NCBI RefSeq assembly: GCF_014645615.1
Contig: NZ_BMMB01000003.1
Span: 434,001 to 498,000 of the forward strand
Length of the DNA stretch: 64,000 nt
Direction of reading: 5' to 3'
Source: Paenibacillus hunanensis
Lineage (GTDB): Bacteria; Bacillota; Bacilli; Paenibacillales; Paenibacillaceae
Positions within the stretch are counted from its first letter, which is position 1. The number at the start of each line of letters is the position of its first letter. The notes beneath the pieces are model-generated. The model searched no databases, had not been told where the DNA came from, and saw only the letters and a list, made by a program, of their open reading frames with translations. Shown in pieces: positions 16,262 to 25,141 of this stretch. The position numbers and the translations under genes were made by a program.

Positions 16262-16557
16262 TTAATAAAGTATAAAGCATCTGTTCACTGGATGCAACAT
16301 GTTCCGCTATTTTAATAGATACCTTACTAGTTAAACGATATGTGTAATCTAATAATGACATATGATATCTTTTTGTATGAAAAATTGATCTTTTGATTTC
16401 AAAAACGCTACTAAAGTGCTATAAAATTGACATTGTGTTTGTTTCTGTCTATGATTTATAAGGTTGTGATAGGTTGATAGACCGTAACAAGTTGTGATCC
16501 ATTCTCTATTTCTTGATCGCCTAGTGATAGCAACGAATGGTGAAAGGAGTGTCATTT
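16262..16557. other. Divergent spacer rpsN / LCP gene
   Basis: AT-rich; should contain promoters for both sides. No further element stands out. Confidence 0.35.
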
Positions 16558-17547
16558 TTGATAAAATCATTTAAAGCATGGAAATGGTTTCTGCTTGTCG
16601 TCTTGCTTGCAGGTGGTGGTATCGCAGGGTATTACGCCTATTCCATAGCTCATTTTGCTTCATCGATCTCTACGGCCCAGCAGAGTAATCCAAATACAGA
16701 TCCATCTGGTGCAGGTAAGGGTGGCGAGCTGCCAGATATTCCCGAATGGGATGGTACAGAGCCCGTACACCTGTTATTGCTCGGTACAGACAGCCGGGAT
16801 ACAGATAGCAATGGACGTTCCGATTCGATGATGGTGGCTACCATCGATCCAGTCACCAAGCGAACGTATCTTATGTCTATTTTGCGTGATACATATGTTG
16901 ATATACCGGGTCATGGCTATAGTCGTATCAATGCTGCCTATTCATATGGTGGTGCTCCACTTGCAATGGAAACGGTAGGTAGGCTGCTTGGCATACCGAT
17001 CGACCATTATGTGAAGATTGATTTTGAAGGCTTCAAATCACTTGTGGATACAGTAGACGGAGTCGAAATTGATGTCGAAAAGGATATGAAATATACCGAT
17101 GGTGGCGATGGACATCGCTATGATATCGATCTGAAAAAGGGCGTCCAGACGTTAGATGGTACCCATGCCCTTCAATATGTACGTTTTCGTCATGATGCGA
17201 CCTCTGACTTTACACGTACGGAGCGCCAGCGTAAATTCTTAACGGCACTGGCGGCGAAGCTACAAAGCTCCAGTTCACTGCTCAAGCTCCCCAGCATTCT
17301 GAATGGCGTAGCCCCTTACATCGAAACGAATATGTCTACGTCGACGATGCTAAAGCTGGCACGCCTGGGGCTGGACGTGAATGTGAGCCGTACTGAGAAG
17401 GTACAGATTCCACCGAATTCGTTACTCGAAGCGAAAACCGTTCGTGGTGCCGCCGTACTTGGCGTGGATGAAGTGCGTCTGCGGAAGTATATAGAGAAGA
17501 TGCTGAATGATTCGGATGAAGAAAATGAAGAATCGGTACAGGAATAA
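16558..17547 (+). CDS. LytR-CpsA-Psr (LCP) family cell-wall glycopolymer ligase
   Basis: 329 residues from TTG 16558, which has AAAGGAG eight bases upstream; the ATG at 16537 lacks a site. One N-terminal membrane helix (WFLLVVLLAGGGIAGYYAY) anchors an outside catalytic domain. LCP signatures are LLLLGTDSRDTDSNGRSDSMMVATID, YLMSILRDTYVDIPGHGYSRINAAYSYGG and the Arg-rich YVRFRHDATSDFTRTERQRKFL. LCP enzymes attach teichoic acid or other glycopolymers to peptidoglycan from polyprenyl-linked precursors. Monocistronic, with a terminator about 230 bp after the stop. Confidence 0.92.
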   Translation: MIKSFKAWKWFLLVVLLAGGGIAGYYAYSIAHFASSISTAQQSNPNTDPSGAGKGGELPDIPEWDGTEPVHLLLLGTDSRDTDSNGRSDSMMVATIDPVTKRTYLMSILRDTYVDIPGHGYSRINAAYSYGGAPLAMETVGRLLGIPIDHYVKIDFEGFKSLVDTVDGVEIDVEKDMKYTDGGDGHRYDIDLKKGVQTLDGTHALQYVRFRHDATSDFTRTERQRKFLTALAAKLQSSSSLLKLPSILNGVAPYIETNMSTSTMLKLARLGLDVNVSRTEKVQIPPNSLLEAKTVRGAAVLGVDEVRLRKYIEKMLNDSDEENEESVQE

Positions 17548-17779
17548 AGCGATATAGGGGTGTTTAGATGGATAATCGAGCATCAATATGCAGATTGGGA
17601 TCGAACTCCCTTCTCGGTCTCCTCACCTTCGATCATTAGTGTCTGTAAAAAAGCGAAATAGTCGCGCTTGTGTGATTATTCACCTGTATAGCATCAGCTA
17701 CTTTAGACTGGATACTGCATAGCAAAACATGCCACTTTGTATCAGAAAATGCTACTGCATATAAGAATAAAATAGAAGT
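17548..17779. other. 3' spacer of the LCP gene
   Basis: About 230 bp between the LCP stop and its first clear terminator. I see no gene or hairpin in it. Confidence 0.4.
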
Positions 17780-17810
17780 AAGGTCATCCTTTGTAGGATG
17801 ACCTTTTTTT
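17780..17810 (+). terminator. Intrinsic terminator
   Basis: AAGGTCATCCT/AGGATGACCTT, a perfect 11-bp stem with a 4-nt loop, followed by a T run. Confidence 0.9.
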
Positions 17811-17984
17811 ACGGATAATATGGATAGGAGCTGCTTGAAAAGCCTTATCTTTATTCGATATCTTCCCGAATCATTATCCCTCGCGGCTGCCTGCCTTGCG
17901 TCTTACTCTATAGCTGTTAACGCTCGCCGTTAAGCTATGCTTAGCTTCCAACGCGTTATTTTTGCAGCCTACCTGTCATCCTTT

Positions 17985-18782
17985 CTAACCAATCAGCAAC
18001 GTATAAATAATTCCTGGCCCATGTACACCAATCGTCAGGTCATTTTCAATATCCGAGGAACGGCTGGGGCCTGAGATAAAGTGTACACCGGCGGGCAGTT
18101 GCTGTCGTCCACGCTGATCCAGTGGAACCAGTAGCTCGCCCAGGCGAGTATGCAAATTCTTTTTATACAGCAAAACAATACATACAGTTGGTAGTAAGCT
18201 TACAGAGCGTCCCTGCATAGCGGACGAAGTGACCATCACGGTTCCGGTATACGCTGCGGCACCTTCTGCCATGACGATTCCGATATCCGCACCTGCGGCT
18301 GTTGCTCGCCAATCGGTCTGCTGGTCTTCATTCCATACTGCAAGATGTGCATCGGGTAGCCGCTGCTCCAGACGGAGCTGCTCCAGCTCAGGCAGCTGCT
18401 GACGTACAATCTCTCGTGCCTCTAAATCCTGAGCGTACTGCGCAATCCATTCTCCTGCGGCTTCCAGATTATCGACCGATACCACATGTCCGCCCACCTC
18501 TTGAAAATGAGCGGTAAATCGCTCGACGCGTTCCTGCTCCTCCCAGCTCCATTCCTTCCAGAAGGAGGGCGCACCACGAAATGGATGGATAGGCGGCTCT
18601 GTAGCTCGCGGACGTCCTAGACGAGAGGAAATATGATCGATAAAGGTCTGCTGATTGCGCCGTGAGCGCTGCTCTAGCTCGGCAAGCCAGGGCGGCTGTG
18701 TAGCATTGTGATTCACAGTATTTGCAATGTTGGTCGCTTTACTTTTCGATAGATCATTAGAACGATTGGTATCAAGACTCAT
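17985..18782 (-). CDS. lutC: Lactate utilization protein LutC
   Basis: 265 residues from ATG 18782 (AGAGGTGA five bases upstream); an in-frame extension to 18851 is unlikely. A LUD-domain protein: residues DNLEAAGEWIAQYAQDL, GADIGIVMAEGAAAYTGTVMVTSS and the ending HFISGPSRSSDIENDLTIGVHGPG are typical of LutC/YkgG. It is part of the LutABC iron-sulfur complex that oxidises L-lactate to pyruvate. Its start overlaps the end of lutB by 11 bp, so translation is coupled. It is the last gene of the cluster; no strong terminator follows within 150 bp. Confidence 0.93.
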   Translation of the reverse strand: MSLDTNRSNDLSKSKATNIANTVNHNATQPPWLAELEQRSRRNQQTFIDHISSRLGRPRATEPPIHPFRGAPSFWKEWSWEEQERVERFTAHFQEVGGHVVSVDNLEAAGEWIAQYAQDLEAREIVRQQLPELEQLRLEQRLPDAHLAVWNEDQQTDWRATAAGADIGIVMAEGAAAYTGTVMVTSSAMQGRSVSLLPTVCIVLLYKKNLHTRLGELLVPLDQRGRQQLPAGVHFISGPSRSSDIENDLTIGVHGPGIIYTLLIG

Positions 18783-20295
18783 CGAAGTCACCTCTTTTAC
18801 TTCGTTGTCTCGCCTGAACGAGCTGCTCCATGCGATCCTTAACCGTAGCATCCATCGTTACCTGATCCTGCTGTAACTCCTGCTCCAGCTTGCTCCAGCG
18901 CTCACGGAATGGATCATCTGCCATCGGCGGCATATCCCGGTACGTAGTCCAGCCCTTGAGCGGCCCTATTTTCAGTGAAATCGTGCCATTATGCACTACA
19001 GGCTTCTGTAATATTCGTCCCATCTTGAGTGCTGTACCAAGACGCTTGGAATTGCCCATCAGGATCGCAAAGCCCTTCATGCCGATCGATTCCCAGCGAT
19101 TGCCGTGACCACGCTCTACCTTACGGCGACGCAAATAGACAAGCATATCGTGCAGCGGAATTTTGACCGGACAGGCTTCATAGCATGCACCGCACAGACT
19201 CGATGCATTAGCGATATCATCCCATTCGGCTACATTGCGATTGAGCGCAGGCGTTAATACTGCACCAATCGGGCCACTATAAGTCCCACCATACGAATGC
19301 CCTCCAATCTGACGATAGACCGGGCATACATTGAGGCAGGCACCACAACGAATACAATTGAGCAATTCTTGAAATTCAGGATCGCCGAGCTGACCGGAGC
19401 GTCCATTATCGACGATAATCATATGCATTTCCTCAGGCCCATCGCTGTCTTCATCGCGCTTAGGACCCGTAATACCAGACATGTACATCGTAAGACGCTG
19501 ACCTGTAGCAGAGCGTGGCAGCAGTGTTGCCATCACCTCAAGATCTTCCCAGGACGGGATAATACGCTCCATGCCCATCAGTGTAATTTGTGTCTTTGGC
19601 ACAGTCGTTACCATCCGAGCATTGCCTTCATTTTCAAATAACACCATAGAGCCTGTCTCGGCAATTGCAAAGTTACAGCCGGTCATTCCGATATCCGCAT
19701 CGAGAAACTTCTCGCGTAGCTTACGCCGCACATAGCCTGCCAGTACCGTTGTATCAGGTGGTAATTCCTCGCCAGCATCCTTCGATAATAGCTCGGCAAT
19801 CTGATAGCGGTTTTTATGAATCGCTGGAATTACGATATGGGAAGGGCCTTCGCCAGCGAGCTGGATGATGTATTCCCCCAGATCACTTTCCACCGCTTCA
19901 ATGCCTGCTTCCTCCAGTGCATGATTAATATGCAGTTCCTCGGATACCATCGACTTGGATTTGACGACCGATTCGGCTTGCTTATGGCGGGCAATGGTCA
20001 TGACAATCTCCGTCGCAGCCGCTGTATCTTCGGCAAAATGAACATGTACTCCATTCGCACGCGCATTTTCCACAAATAGATTCAGATAATAGTCCAGATG
20101 GGCAATCGTATGCAAACGAATCTGTCTACCGCGCTCGCGCCACTCGTCCCAGTTGCCATGCTCGGTCGAAGCCAGCTGCTTGCCATTACGTAGCCGCTCG
20201 GTCGTAAAACGAACCGCTTTACGCAAAAAGTCGTTATTCAGTGCGATATCCGCGCGTTCTTTTACTGTAGCAGAGGTTTTCTCGCTCCTACTCAT
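18772..20295 (-). CDS. lutB: Lactate utilization iron-sulfur protein LutB
   Basis: 507 residues. The N-terminal two thirds are a LUD domain (HFAEDTAAATEIVMTIARHKQ, MTGCNFAIAETGSMVLFENEGNARM); two ferredoxin-type clusters follow: CIRCGACLNVCPVYR and CGACYEACPVKIPLHDML, each able to bind 4Fe-4S. It passes electrons in the LutABC L-lactate dehydrogenase. Its ATG overlaps the lutA stop as ATGA, and lutC starts inside its 3' end, so the three are one translational unit. Confidence 0.95.
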   Translation of the reverse strand: MSRSEKTSATVKERADIALNNDFLRKAVRFTTERLRNGKQLASTEHGNWDEWRERGRQIRLHTIAHLDYYLNLFVENARANGVHVHFAEDTAAATEIVMTIARHKQAESVVKSKSMVSEELHINHALEEAGIEAVESDLGEYIIQLAGEGPSHIVIPAIHKNRYQIAELLSKDAGEELPPDTTVLAGYVRRKLREKFLDADIGMTGCNFAIAETGSMVLFENEGNARMVTTVPKTQITLMGMERIIPSWEDLEVMATLLPRSATGQRLTMYMSGITGPKRDEDSDGPEEMHMIIVDNGRSGQLGDPEFQELLNCIRCGACLNVCPVYRQIGGHSYGGTYSGPIGAVLTPALNRNVAEWDDIANASSLCGACYEACPVKIPLHDMLVYLRRRKVERGHGNRWESIGMKGFAILMGNSKRLGTALKMGRILQKPVVHNGTISLKIGPLKGWTTYRDMPPMADDPFRERWSKLEQELQQDQVTMDATVKDRMEQLVQARQRSKRGDFDES

Positions 20296-21020
20296 CGCAC
20301 CGCCACCCCCTCGTAGAGCAGCTCAGCCAGATGCATCACCCGCACCTGCTCCCCCCGATGTCGCAGATTGCCAGCAATATTCATCAGGCATGCCATATCC
20401 AGACCGACCAGCACCTCGGCTTCGGTTTCCTTAATATGGTCAACCTTTTCCGTCACCATTGCACCGGATATATCTGCCATCTTCACGGCAAAGGTACCGC
20501 CGAATCCACAGCAATCGTCAGCAAACGGTAATGGCACCAGCTCCAGCCCCTTCACCTGAGATAGCAGCGCCATCGGCTCCTCCTTCACGCCCAGTAGACG
20601 ACTACCATGACAGGACGGATGATACGTCACTCGATGTGGAAAATAAGCACCAACATCGGTCATACCAAGCACCTGTACGAGAAATTGCGTAAACTCATAC
20701 GTCTTCGCTTCCAGCGCCTGCGCTTGCGCCAGCCATTCCGGTTCGTCCTTGAATAGCTCTGCATAATGGTGAATCATATATGTGCATGATCCTGAGGGTG
20801 AGACGACAAAGTCACTATCCTGAAACGCTTTCAAAATCGTTTTTGCGGTCGTACGTGTCTCCTCCCAGTAGCCGCTATTGTAAGACGGCTGTCCACAGCA
20901 GGTCTGTACCGAAGGAAAATCCAGCTTCACTCCATGCGCTGCTAGCAGGCGAACCATCGCCTCGCCAACCTGCGGATAGATCGCATCACTCAGACAGGTA
21001 ATAAATAGCGATACCTTCAT
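20292..21020 (-). CDS. lutA: Lactate utilization protein LutA (CCG-domain Fe-S oxidoreductase)
   Basis: 242 residues with the paired cysteine-rich CCG motifs CCGQPSYNSGYW (about residue 42) and DDCCGFGGTFAVKM (about residue 167) typical of LutA and heterodisulfide-reductase-like subunits. It is a component of the LutABC complex for L-lactate oxidation. GAGGTG precedes the ATG at five bases. It follows the deoR gene on the same strand, separated by a large terminator-like structure, so it may be transcribed both from its own promoter and by read-through from the rhamnose genes. Confidence 0.95.
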   Translation of the reverse strand: MKVSLFITCLSDAIYPQVGEAMVRLLAAHGVKLDFPSVQTCCGQPSYNSGYWEETRTTAKTILKAFQDSDFVVSPSGSCTYMIHHYAELFKDEPEWLAQAQALEAKTYEFTQFLVQVLGMTDVGAYFPHRVTYHPSCHGSRLLGVKEEPMALLSQVKGLELVPLPFADDCCGFGGTFAVKMADISGAMVTEKVDHIKETEAEVLVGLDMACLMNIAGNLRHRGEQVRVMHLAELLYEGVAVR

Positions 21021-21056
21021 TGCTGCACCTCACCTTCATGGAATCGAATCCTATAT

Positions 21057-21145
21057 AAAAAAGATGGCTTCTCGCTGCGAACACTCATCCCATACCCGGC
21101 GCTCCGGGCATACACATGCAATTCGCCGCATGACCGCCATCTTTT
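21057..21145 (-). terminator. Branched terminator between deoR and lutA
   Basis: On the minus strand AAAAGATGGC (21136-21145) pairs with GCCATCTTTTTT (21057-21068); GCGAA/TTCGC and CCCGG-AGCG-CCGGG form inner stems. A T run ends the 3' arm. The size suggests regulated read-through instead of a plain terminator, but no known class fits. Confidence 0.6.
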
Positions 21146-21224
21146 CAATGATGCTTATGCTACCTATACTCATTTCCAAAAGTTATCCAACCGTTATGAC
21201 CTGACTTAGCAGACTGAACGATGA

Positions 21225-21986
21225 TCAGACAATCATGACTTTCATAGCCTGCTCCTGTAATTGCTCCACAATACGCTGTTCAATACGACTGTCGGTAATC
21301 AGCTGATCGACCTCATTCAGATTCATCACATGTGCAAATGCCTGTACCCCGAATTTGCTCGCATCCGCCAGTAAAATCACCTGATCCGCCATACCGACCA
21401 TTTTCTGCTTCACACGTCCCTGTAGCTCATTCGACTCACTCACGCCGCGCTCCAGATGAACCCCCTGACAGGATAAAAATAGCTTGTTCACATAGTAGGT
21501 GTCCAATGAGCGCTCAGCCAGTGGGCCAACGAAGGACAACGAGCGAGACACCAGCTGACCGCCAGTCGAGATCACCTCAATCTTCTCCCGATTGCTAAGC
21601 TGGGTTGCCACGCGAATCGAATTGGTGAGTACGGTCAGCGGAATATCCGGTAACGAGGCAGCCATATACCATGCTGTCGTACTCGCATCCAGCAGAATCC
21701 GATCGTTGGGCTCGATGAGCTTGACCGCCTGCTCAGCAATACGGCGTTTTTCCTCCGCATGCATAATTTCACGTTCAGAGAACGGGGTCTCTGGCTGTTC
21801 GCCCTGTACGCTAACCGCGCCACCATGTGAGCGCCTTAGCAGTCCCTGTCTTTCCAGACGATCCAGGTCACGCCGTATCGTCTCCTCCGTTACCTGACAG
21901 CGTTCACTCAGCTCCGTAACGCGCATACTTCCATGTTCATTGACCAGCTTCACAATCTTGTCATATCGCTGTGCCACCAGCATCAT
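21225..21986 (-). CDS. DeoR family transcriptional regulator, probably of rhamnose genes
   Basis: 253 residues. N-terminal helix-turn-helix VTELSERCQVTEETIRRDLDRLERQGLLRRSHGGA (about residues 23-57) and a C-terminal sugar-phosphate sensor domain with LLDASTTAWYMAASLP and the VNKLFLSCQGVH block. DeoR proteins are usually repressors released by a phosphorylated sugar intermediate. It starts 18 bp after rhaB, so it belongs to the rhaEW-rhaA-rhaB unit and most likely corresponds in role to RhaR of B. subtilis. Two adjacent ATGs can serve as the start; the second has better spacing from GAGG. Confidence 0.9.
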   Translation of the reverse strand: MMLVAQRYDKIVKLVNEHGSMRVTELSERCQVTEETIRRDLDRLERQGLLRRSHGGAVSVQGEQPETPFSEREIMHAEEKRRIAEQAVKLIEPNDRILLDASTTAWYMAASLPDIPLTVLTNSIRVATQLSNREKIEVISTGGQLVSRSLSFVGPLAERSLDTYYVNKLFLSCQGVHLERGVSESNELQGRVKQKMVGMADQVILLADASKFGVQAFAHVMNLNEVDQLITDSRIEQRIVEQLQEQAMKVMIV

Positions 21987-22004
21987 ATCCTCAACTCCGA
22001 CTCG

Positions 22005-23480
22005 TTATTGTACGGGCACCTCAACATATCGACAAAAGCGTGCATACGCCTGCTCCCATGCCTCCTGATCCTGTGGCTCATACACATCAACAGGAAAGGA
22101 ATCGCGAATAACGGCGCGCGCTTCCCGAATATCTCGAAATGCACCCTGTGCTATCCATTGTACCGCCAGATTGCCAATTGCGCTTCCTTCGGCTGGTCCT
22201 GCCCATACGGGACGTGCAATCGCATTAGCTGTCCACTGACAGAGCAGACGATTTTGAATGCCGCCGCCTACCATATGCAGGCCATCAAAGGTTTTACCTG
22301 ACAGTTGCTCGGTCAGTTCTAACACATAACGATATTTTAATACGAGACTTTCAAAAATGCAGCGTGCCATCGCGCCACGTGATGCTGGGATCGGCTGATT
22401 CGTCCGCCGGCAGTAATCAGCAACTCGCTTCGCCATATCGCCTGCATGGAGGAAGATCGGATCATCTGGATCGATAAACGATTGAAATGCAGGTGCTTGC
22501 TCTACTCCGGATAACCATTCTCCATAGGAAGCATGATGCCCATTGCGCTCACATTCACGCTTGTACTCCTCGAAAATCCATAGCCCCATAATATTTTTCA
22601 GCAGACGATAGGTGCCGTATGCCCCACCTTCATTGGTAAAATTAAGCTGGAGCGCTTGCTCATGAATAACAGGCTCCGACACCTCTGTGCCCATCAGTGA
22701 CCATGTACCACAGCTTAAATAAGCAAAGGAATCCGACAATGCTGGAACAGCGACAACTGCGGATGCTGTATCATGCTCCGCTACGGCTGTAACCGCAATG
22801 GCAGGCAATCCAAGCTCATCCATAAGCGATGAGCGCAGTCGCCCTGCCGAGGTGCCGGGCTGAACAGGCTTACCGAACCATGATGATGGGATGCCAATAT
22901 GCGATAACAGCTTGCGATCCCATTCCTGCTGACGTGCATTGTACAGCTGCGTCGTCGTTGCATTCGTAAATTCGTTGATCATCTCACCTGTCATAAAATA
23001 ACGCAGCAGATCGGGGATCATGAGCAAGCGCTGCGCTTCCTTTAGCAACGATGAATCCTCGCGACGTAAGGCTGCAAGCTGATACAGCGTGTTAAAGCTC
23101 AAAAATTGAATACCCGTTGCTTCAAAAATCCGCTCAGCTGTTAGCTCGGCGATCAGCTCGTCCATCACTCCTGTCGTATGCGGATCGCGATAATGATACG
23201 GATTGCCAAGCAGCTCACCACTGCGCCCAATCAAGCCAAAATCCACTGCCCATGAATCAATACCGATACTTTCGGGCACCATCCGCTCCTGCTTCGCTGT
23301 TACCAATCCCTGCTGTAGCTCATGATACAGTCGTAAAATGTCCCAGTACAGATGCGGACCAACCTTCACCGGCTCATTCGCAAAACGATGAATCTCCTGC
23401 GTCACGATCCGGTGGTCTGTCAGTCTGCCGACAATCGCCCTGCCACTGCCTGCGCCCAGATCATAAGCAAGAATCGTCAC
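22005..23480 (-). CDS. rhaB: L-rhamnulokinase
   Basis: 491 residues of the FGGY kinase family. The N-terminal phosphate loop AYDLGAGSGRAIVG and IDSWAVDFGLI, the ATP-site segment YLSCGTWSLMGTE and the C-terminal LHMVGGGIQNRLLCQWTANA are rhamnulokinase-like. It phosphorylates L-rhamnulose to rhamnulose-1-phosphate. It starts at a GTG that overlaps the rhaA stop (GTGA), so both are translationally coupled. The order isomerase, kinase, regulator supports the assignment. Confidence 0.94.
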   Translation of the reverse strand: MTILAYDLGAGSGRAIVGRLTDHRIVTQEIHRFANEPVKVGPHLYWDILRLYHELQQGLVTAKQERMVPESIGIDSWAVDFGLIGRSGELLGNPYHYRDPHTTGVMDELIAELTAERIFEATGIQFLSFNTLYQLAALRREDSSLLKEAQRLLMIPDLLRYFMTGEMINEFTNATTTQLYNARQQEWDRKLLSHIGIPSSWFGKPVQPGTSAGRLRSSLMDELGLPAIAVTAVAEHDTASAVVAVPALSDSFAYLSCGTWSLMGTEVSEPVIHEQALQLNFTNEGGAYGTYRLLKNIMGLWIFEEYKRECERNGHHASYGEWLSGVEQAPAFQSFIDPDDPIFLHAGDMAKRVADYCRRTNQPIPASRGAMARCIFESLVLKYRYVLELTEQLSGKTFDGLHMVGGGIQNRLLCQWTANAIARPVWAGPAEGSAIGNLAVQWIAQGAFRDIREARAVIRDSFPVDVYEPQDQEAWEQAYARFCRYVEVPVQ

Positions 23481-24697
23481 CAGCTTGCACCACCCTTACC
23501 TCGTACCAGAATACGTTGTCCATAGGCATCACCGAGATACGCTCTCATTGGATCAACCGGCAAGCCCTGCTCTTCACGAACCGCATGTAATAATGGCGTT
23601 ACGTCAAATTCAAATGCTCGTCTGACCGCATCCTCTGCACCAAGCACATCGCCACGCTGCTGTGCCTCGACTACCTCCCGATGATCGACCAGCAGTGCCT
23701 TCGCATACTGGGTCTGCACATTCAGCACCGAGCGAATCATCGCTGGAATTTTCTGCTCAATATTGTGCGATTGATCGATCATATACGCGATACTATTCAC
23801 CGCATCGATCAGACGCTGCTCTCCACTTTCCGCTGCATCCAAAATCTGATAAAAGATCAGAAACAGCTCATATGGATTAATCGCACCAACGATCAGATCA
23901 TCATCTGCATATTTATAGCTATTAAAATGAAATCCACCTAATCGTCCTTCATCGATCAAATATGAGACGATATGCTCCACATTCGCACCAGGGAGATGAT
24001 GACCGGTATCGACCAGCACCTGTGCCTGCTCACCCAGCTTGAGGGCAAGATTGTACGCCATGCCCCAATCCGCAATGTCTGTATGATAAAAGGCAGGTTC
24101 AAATGCCTTATATTCAATCAGCATCCGCATATCCGGCGATAGCGCCCCATACATTTCGGCAAGAGCCTCCAGCATCCAATGCTTACGCTGACGAATGCTG
24201 CCCTGCCCCGGATAGTTCGTACCATCGGCAAACCATAGACTAATATCGCGCGAGCCTGTGGCACGGGCAATATCGACGCATTCCAGTAAATGTGCAGTCG
24301 CTTTGCGCCGTACTGCGGGATCGGTATGCGTTACACTACCCAGCATATAATCCTCTTCCTGAAATAGGTTCGGATTGATCGCACCAATTTGCAAATTCAG
24401 TCCTTCTGCATGACTGCGTAGCTTGCCATAATCGTCGACTTTATCCCACGGAATATGGATAGCTACAGATGGACATAATCCAGTTACCCGATGAACCTGT
24501 GCAGCATCCTCCAGCTTTTCAAATGGATCACGCGGCACGCCTTCCTTTTGAAACACTTTGAACCGTGTACCTGAATCGCCATATCCCCAGGAAGGGGTTT
24601 CGATTTGGAGCGCTTTGAGACGAGATTTGATTTTGTTCAGATCCATTCCGCGTGCTTGCTGCTGTTCTTCGAATAAGGCGTAGGCTTTATCGGTCAT
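23477..24697 (-). CDS. rhaA: L-rhamnose isomerase
   Basis: 406 residues of the xylose-isomerase-like RhaI type. It has SWGYGDSGTRFKVF near the N-terminus, DISLWFADGTNYPGQGS, the metal-site region MLIEYKAFEPAFYHTD, VLVDTGHHLPGANVEH and GGFHFNSYKYADDDLIVG. It converts L-rhamnose to L-rhamnulose. The start has AAGGAGG at seven bases. Upstream, the 444-bp gap to rhaEW contains copy 1 of the dispersed structured repeat, which could affect read-through from rhaEW. Confidence 0.93.
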   Translation of the reverse strand: MTDKAYALFEEQQQARGMDLNKIKSRLKALQIETPSWGYGDSGTRFKVFQKEGVPRDPFEKLEDAAQVHRVTGLCPSVAIHIPWDKVDDYGKLRSHAEGLNLQIGAINPNLFQEEDYMLGSVTHTDPAVRRKATAHLLECVDIARATGSRDISLWFADGTNYPGQGSIRQRKHWMLEALAEMYGALSPDMRMLIEYKAFEPAFYHTDIADWGMAYNLALKLGEQAQVLVDTGHHLPGANVEHIVSYLIDEGRLGGFHFNSYKYADDDLIVGAINPYELFLIFYQILDAAESGEQRLIDAVNSIAYMIDQSHNIEQKIPAMIRSVLNVQTQYAKALLVDHREVVEAQQRGDVLGAEDAVRRAFEFDVTPLLHAVREEQGLPVDPMRAYLGDAYGQRILVRGKGGASW

Positions 24698-24783
24698 GAT
24701 TTTGCCTCCTTAGGCGGATAATTTATTTAACATGTGATTGTGTGTGCGTGTAATTGAATTTTCTTGCTGGGGCATTATTCACT

Positions 24784-24970
24784 GCGGGAAGGAATAAGGG
24801 GACGGACTCGAGTGGAGCCGCGGGAATCTACGGATTAGGATTGAATGTAGATTCCCGCCCCTCCAAAGCTGTAAGATATTTTGCTCCGCAAAAATCACTT
24901 TTTATTGGACCCCGTGTTAGGAGATCGCTAGCACGGTAAGTCGTCCTTTCCCCTTATTTCCTTCCCTCCG
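24784..24970. repeat. Dispersed structured repeat, copy 1 (long form)
   Basis: The left arm GGAAGGAATAAGGGGACGGACT pairs imperfectly with the right arm AGTCGTCCTTTCCCC...TTCC (24939-24970). Inside are three hairpins: GCGGGAATCTAC/GTAGATTCCCGC (24820-24858), ATTTTGC/GCAAAAAT (24878-24895) and CCGTGTTAG/CTAGCACGG (24912-24936). The same order recurs at 32819 and, shortened, at 41421. It sits in the rhaEW-rhaA spacer. Exact termini are not fixed; similarity continues to about 24990. Confidence 0.9.
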
Positions 24971-25141
24971 TTCCGCGATGCTTGCAACATATAAATTCAC
25001 ATACACGCTAAGTGGTGGCATTAGAAGTATGATTCAGGTTAGTTTGTGGATCGCTTCAATATTAACTTGAGTATGACTTTAAGCTGTATAGCTCTTTTCT
25101 TCCATATAAAAGCATAACAGCTCTGTGTCGCTATCCACTTT
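24971..25141. other. Rest of the rhaEW-rhaA spacer
   Basis: Between the repeat and the rhaEW stop. I see no gene and no clear intrinsic terminator. Confidence 0.4.

Noticed and set aside
20820..20835. cre-like sequence inside lutA
   Set aside because: The palindrome lacks one central base relative to the consensus, so the CG is out of register.
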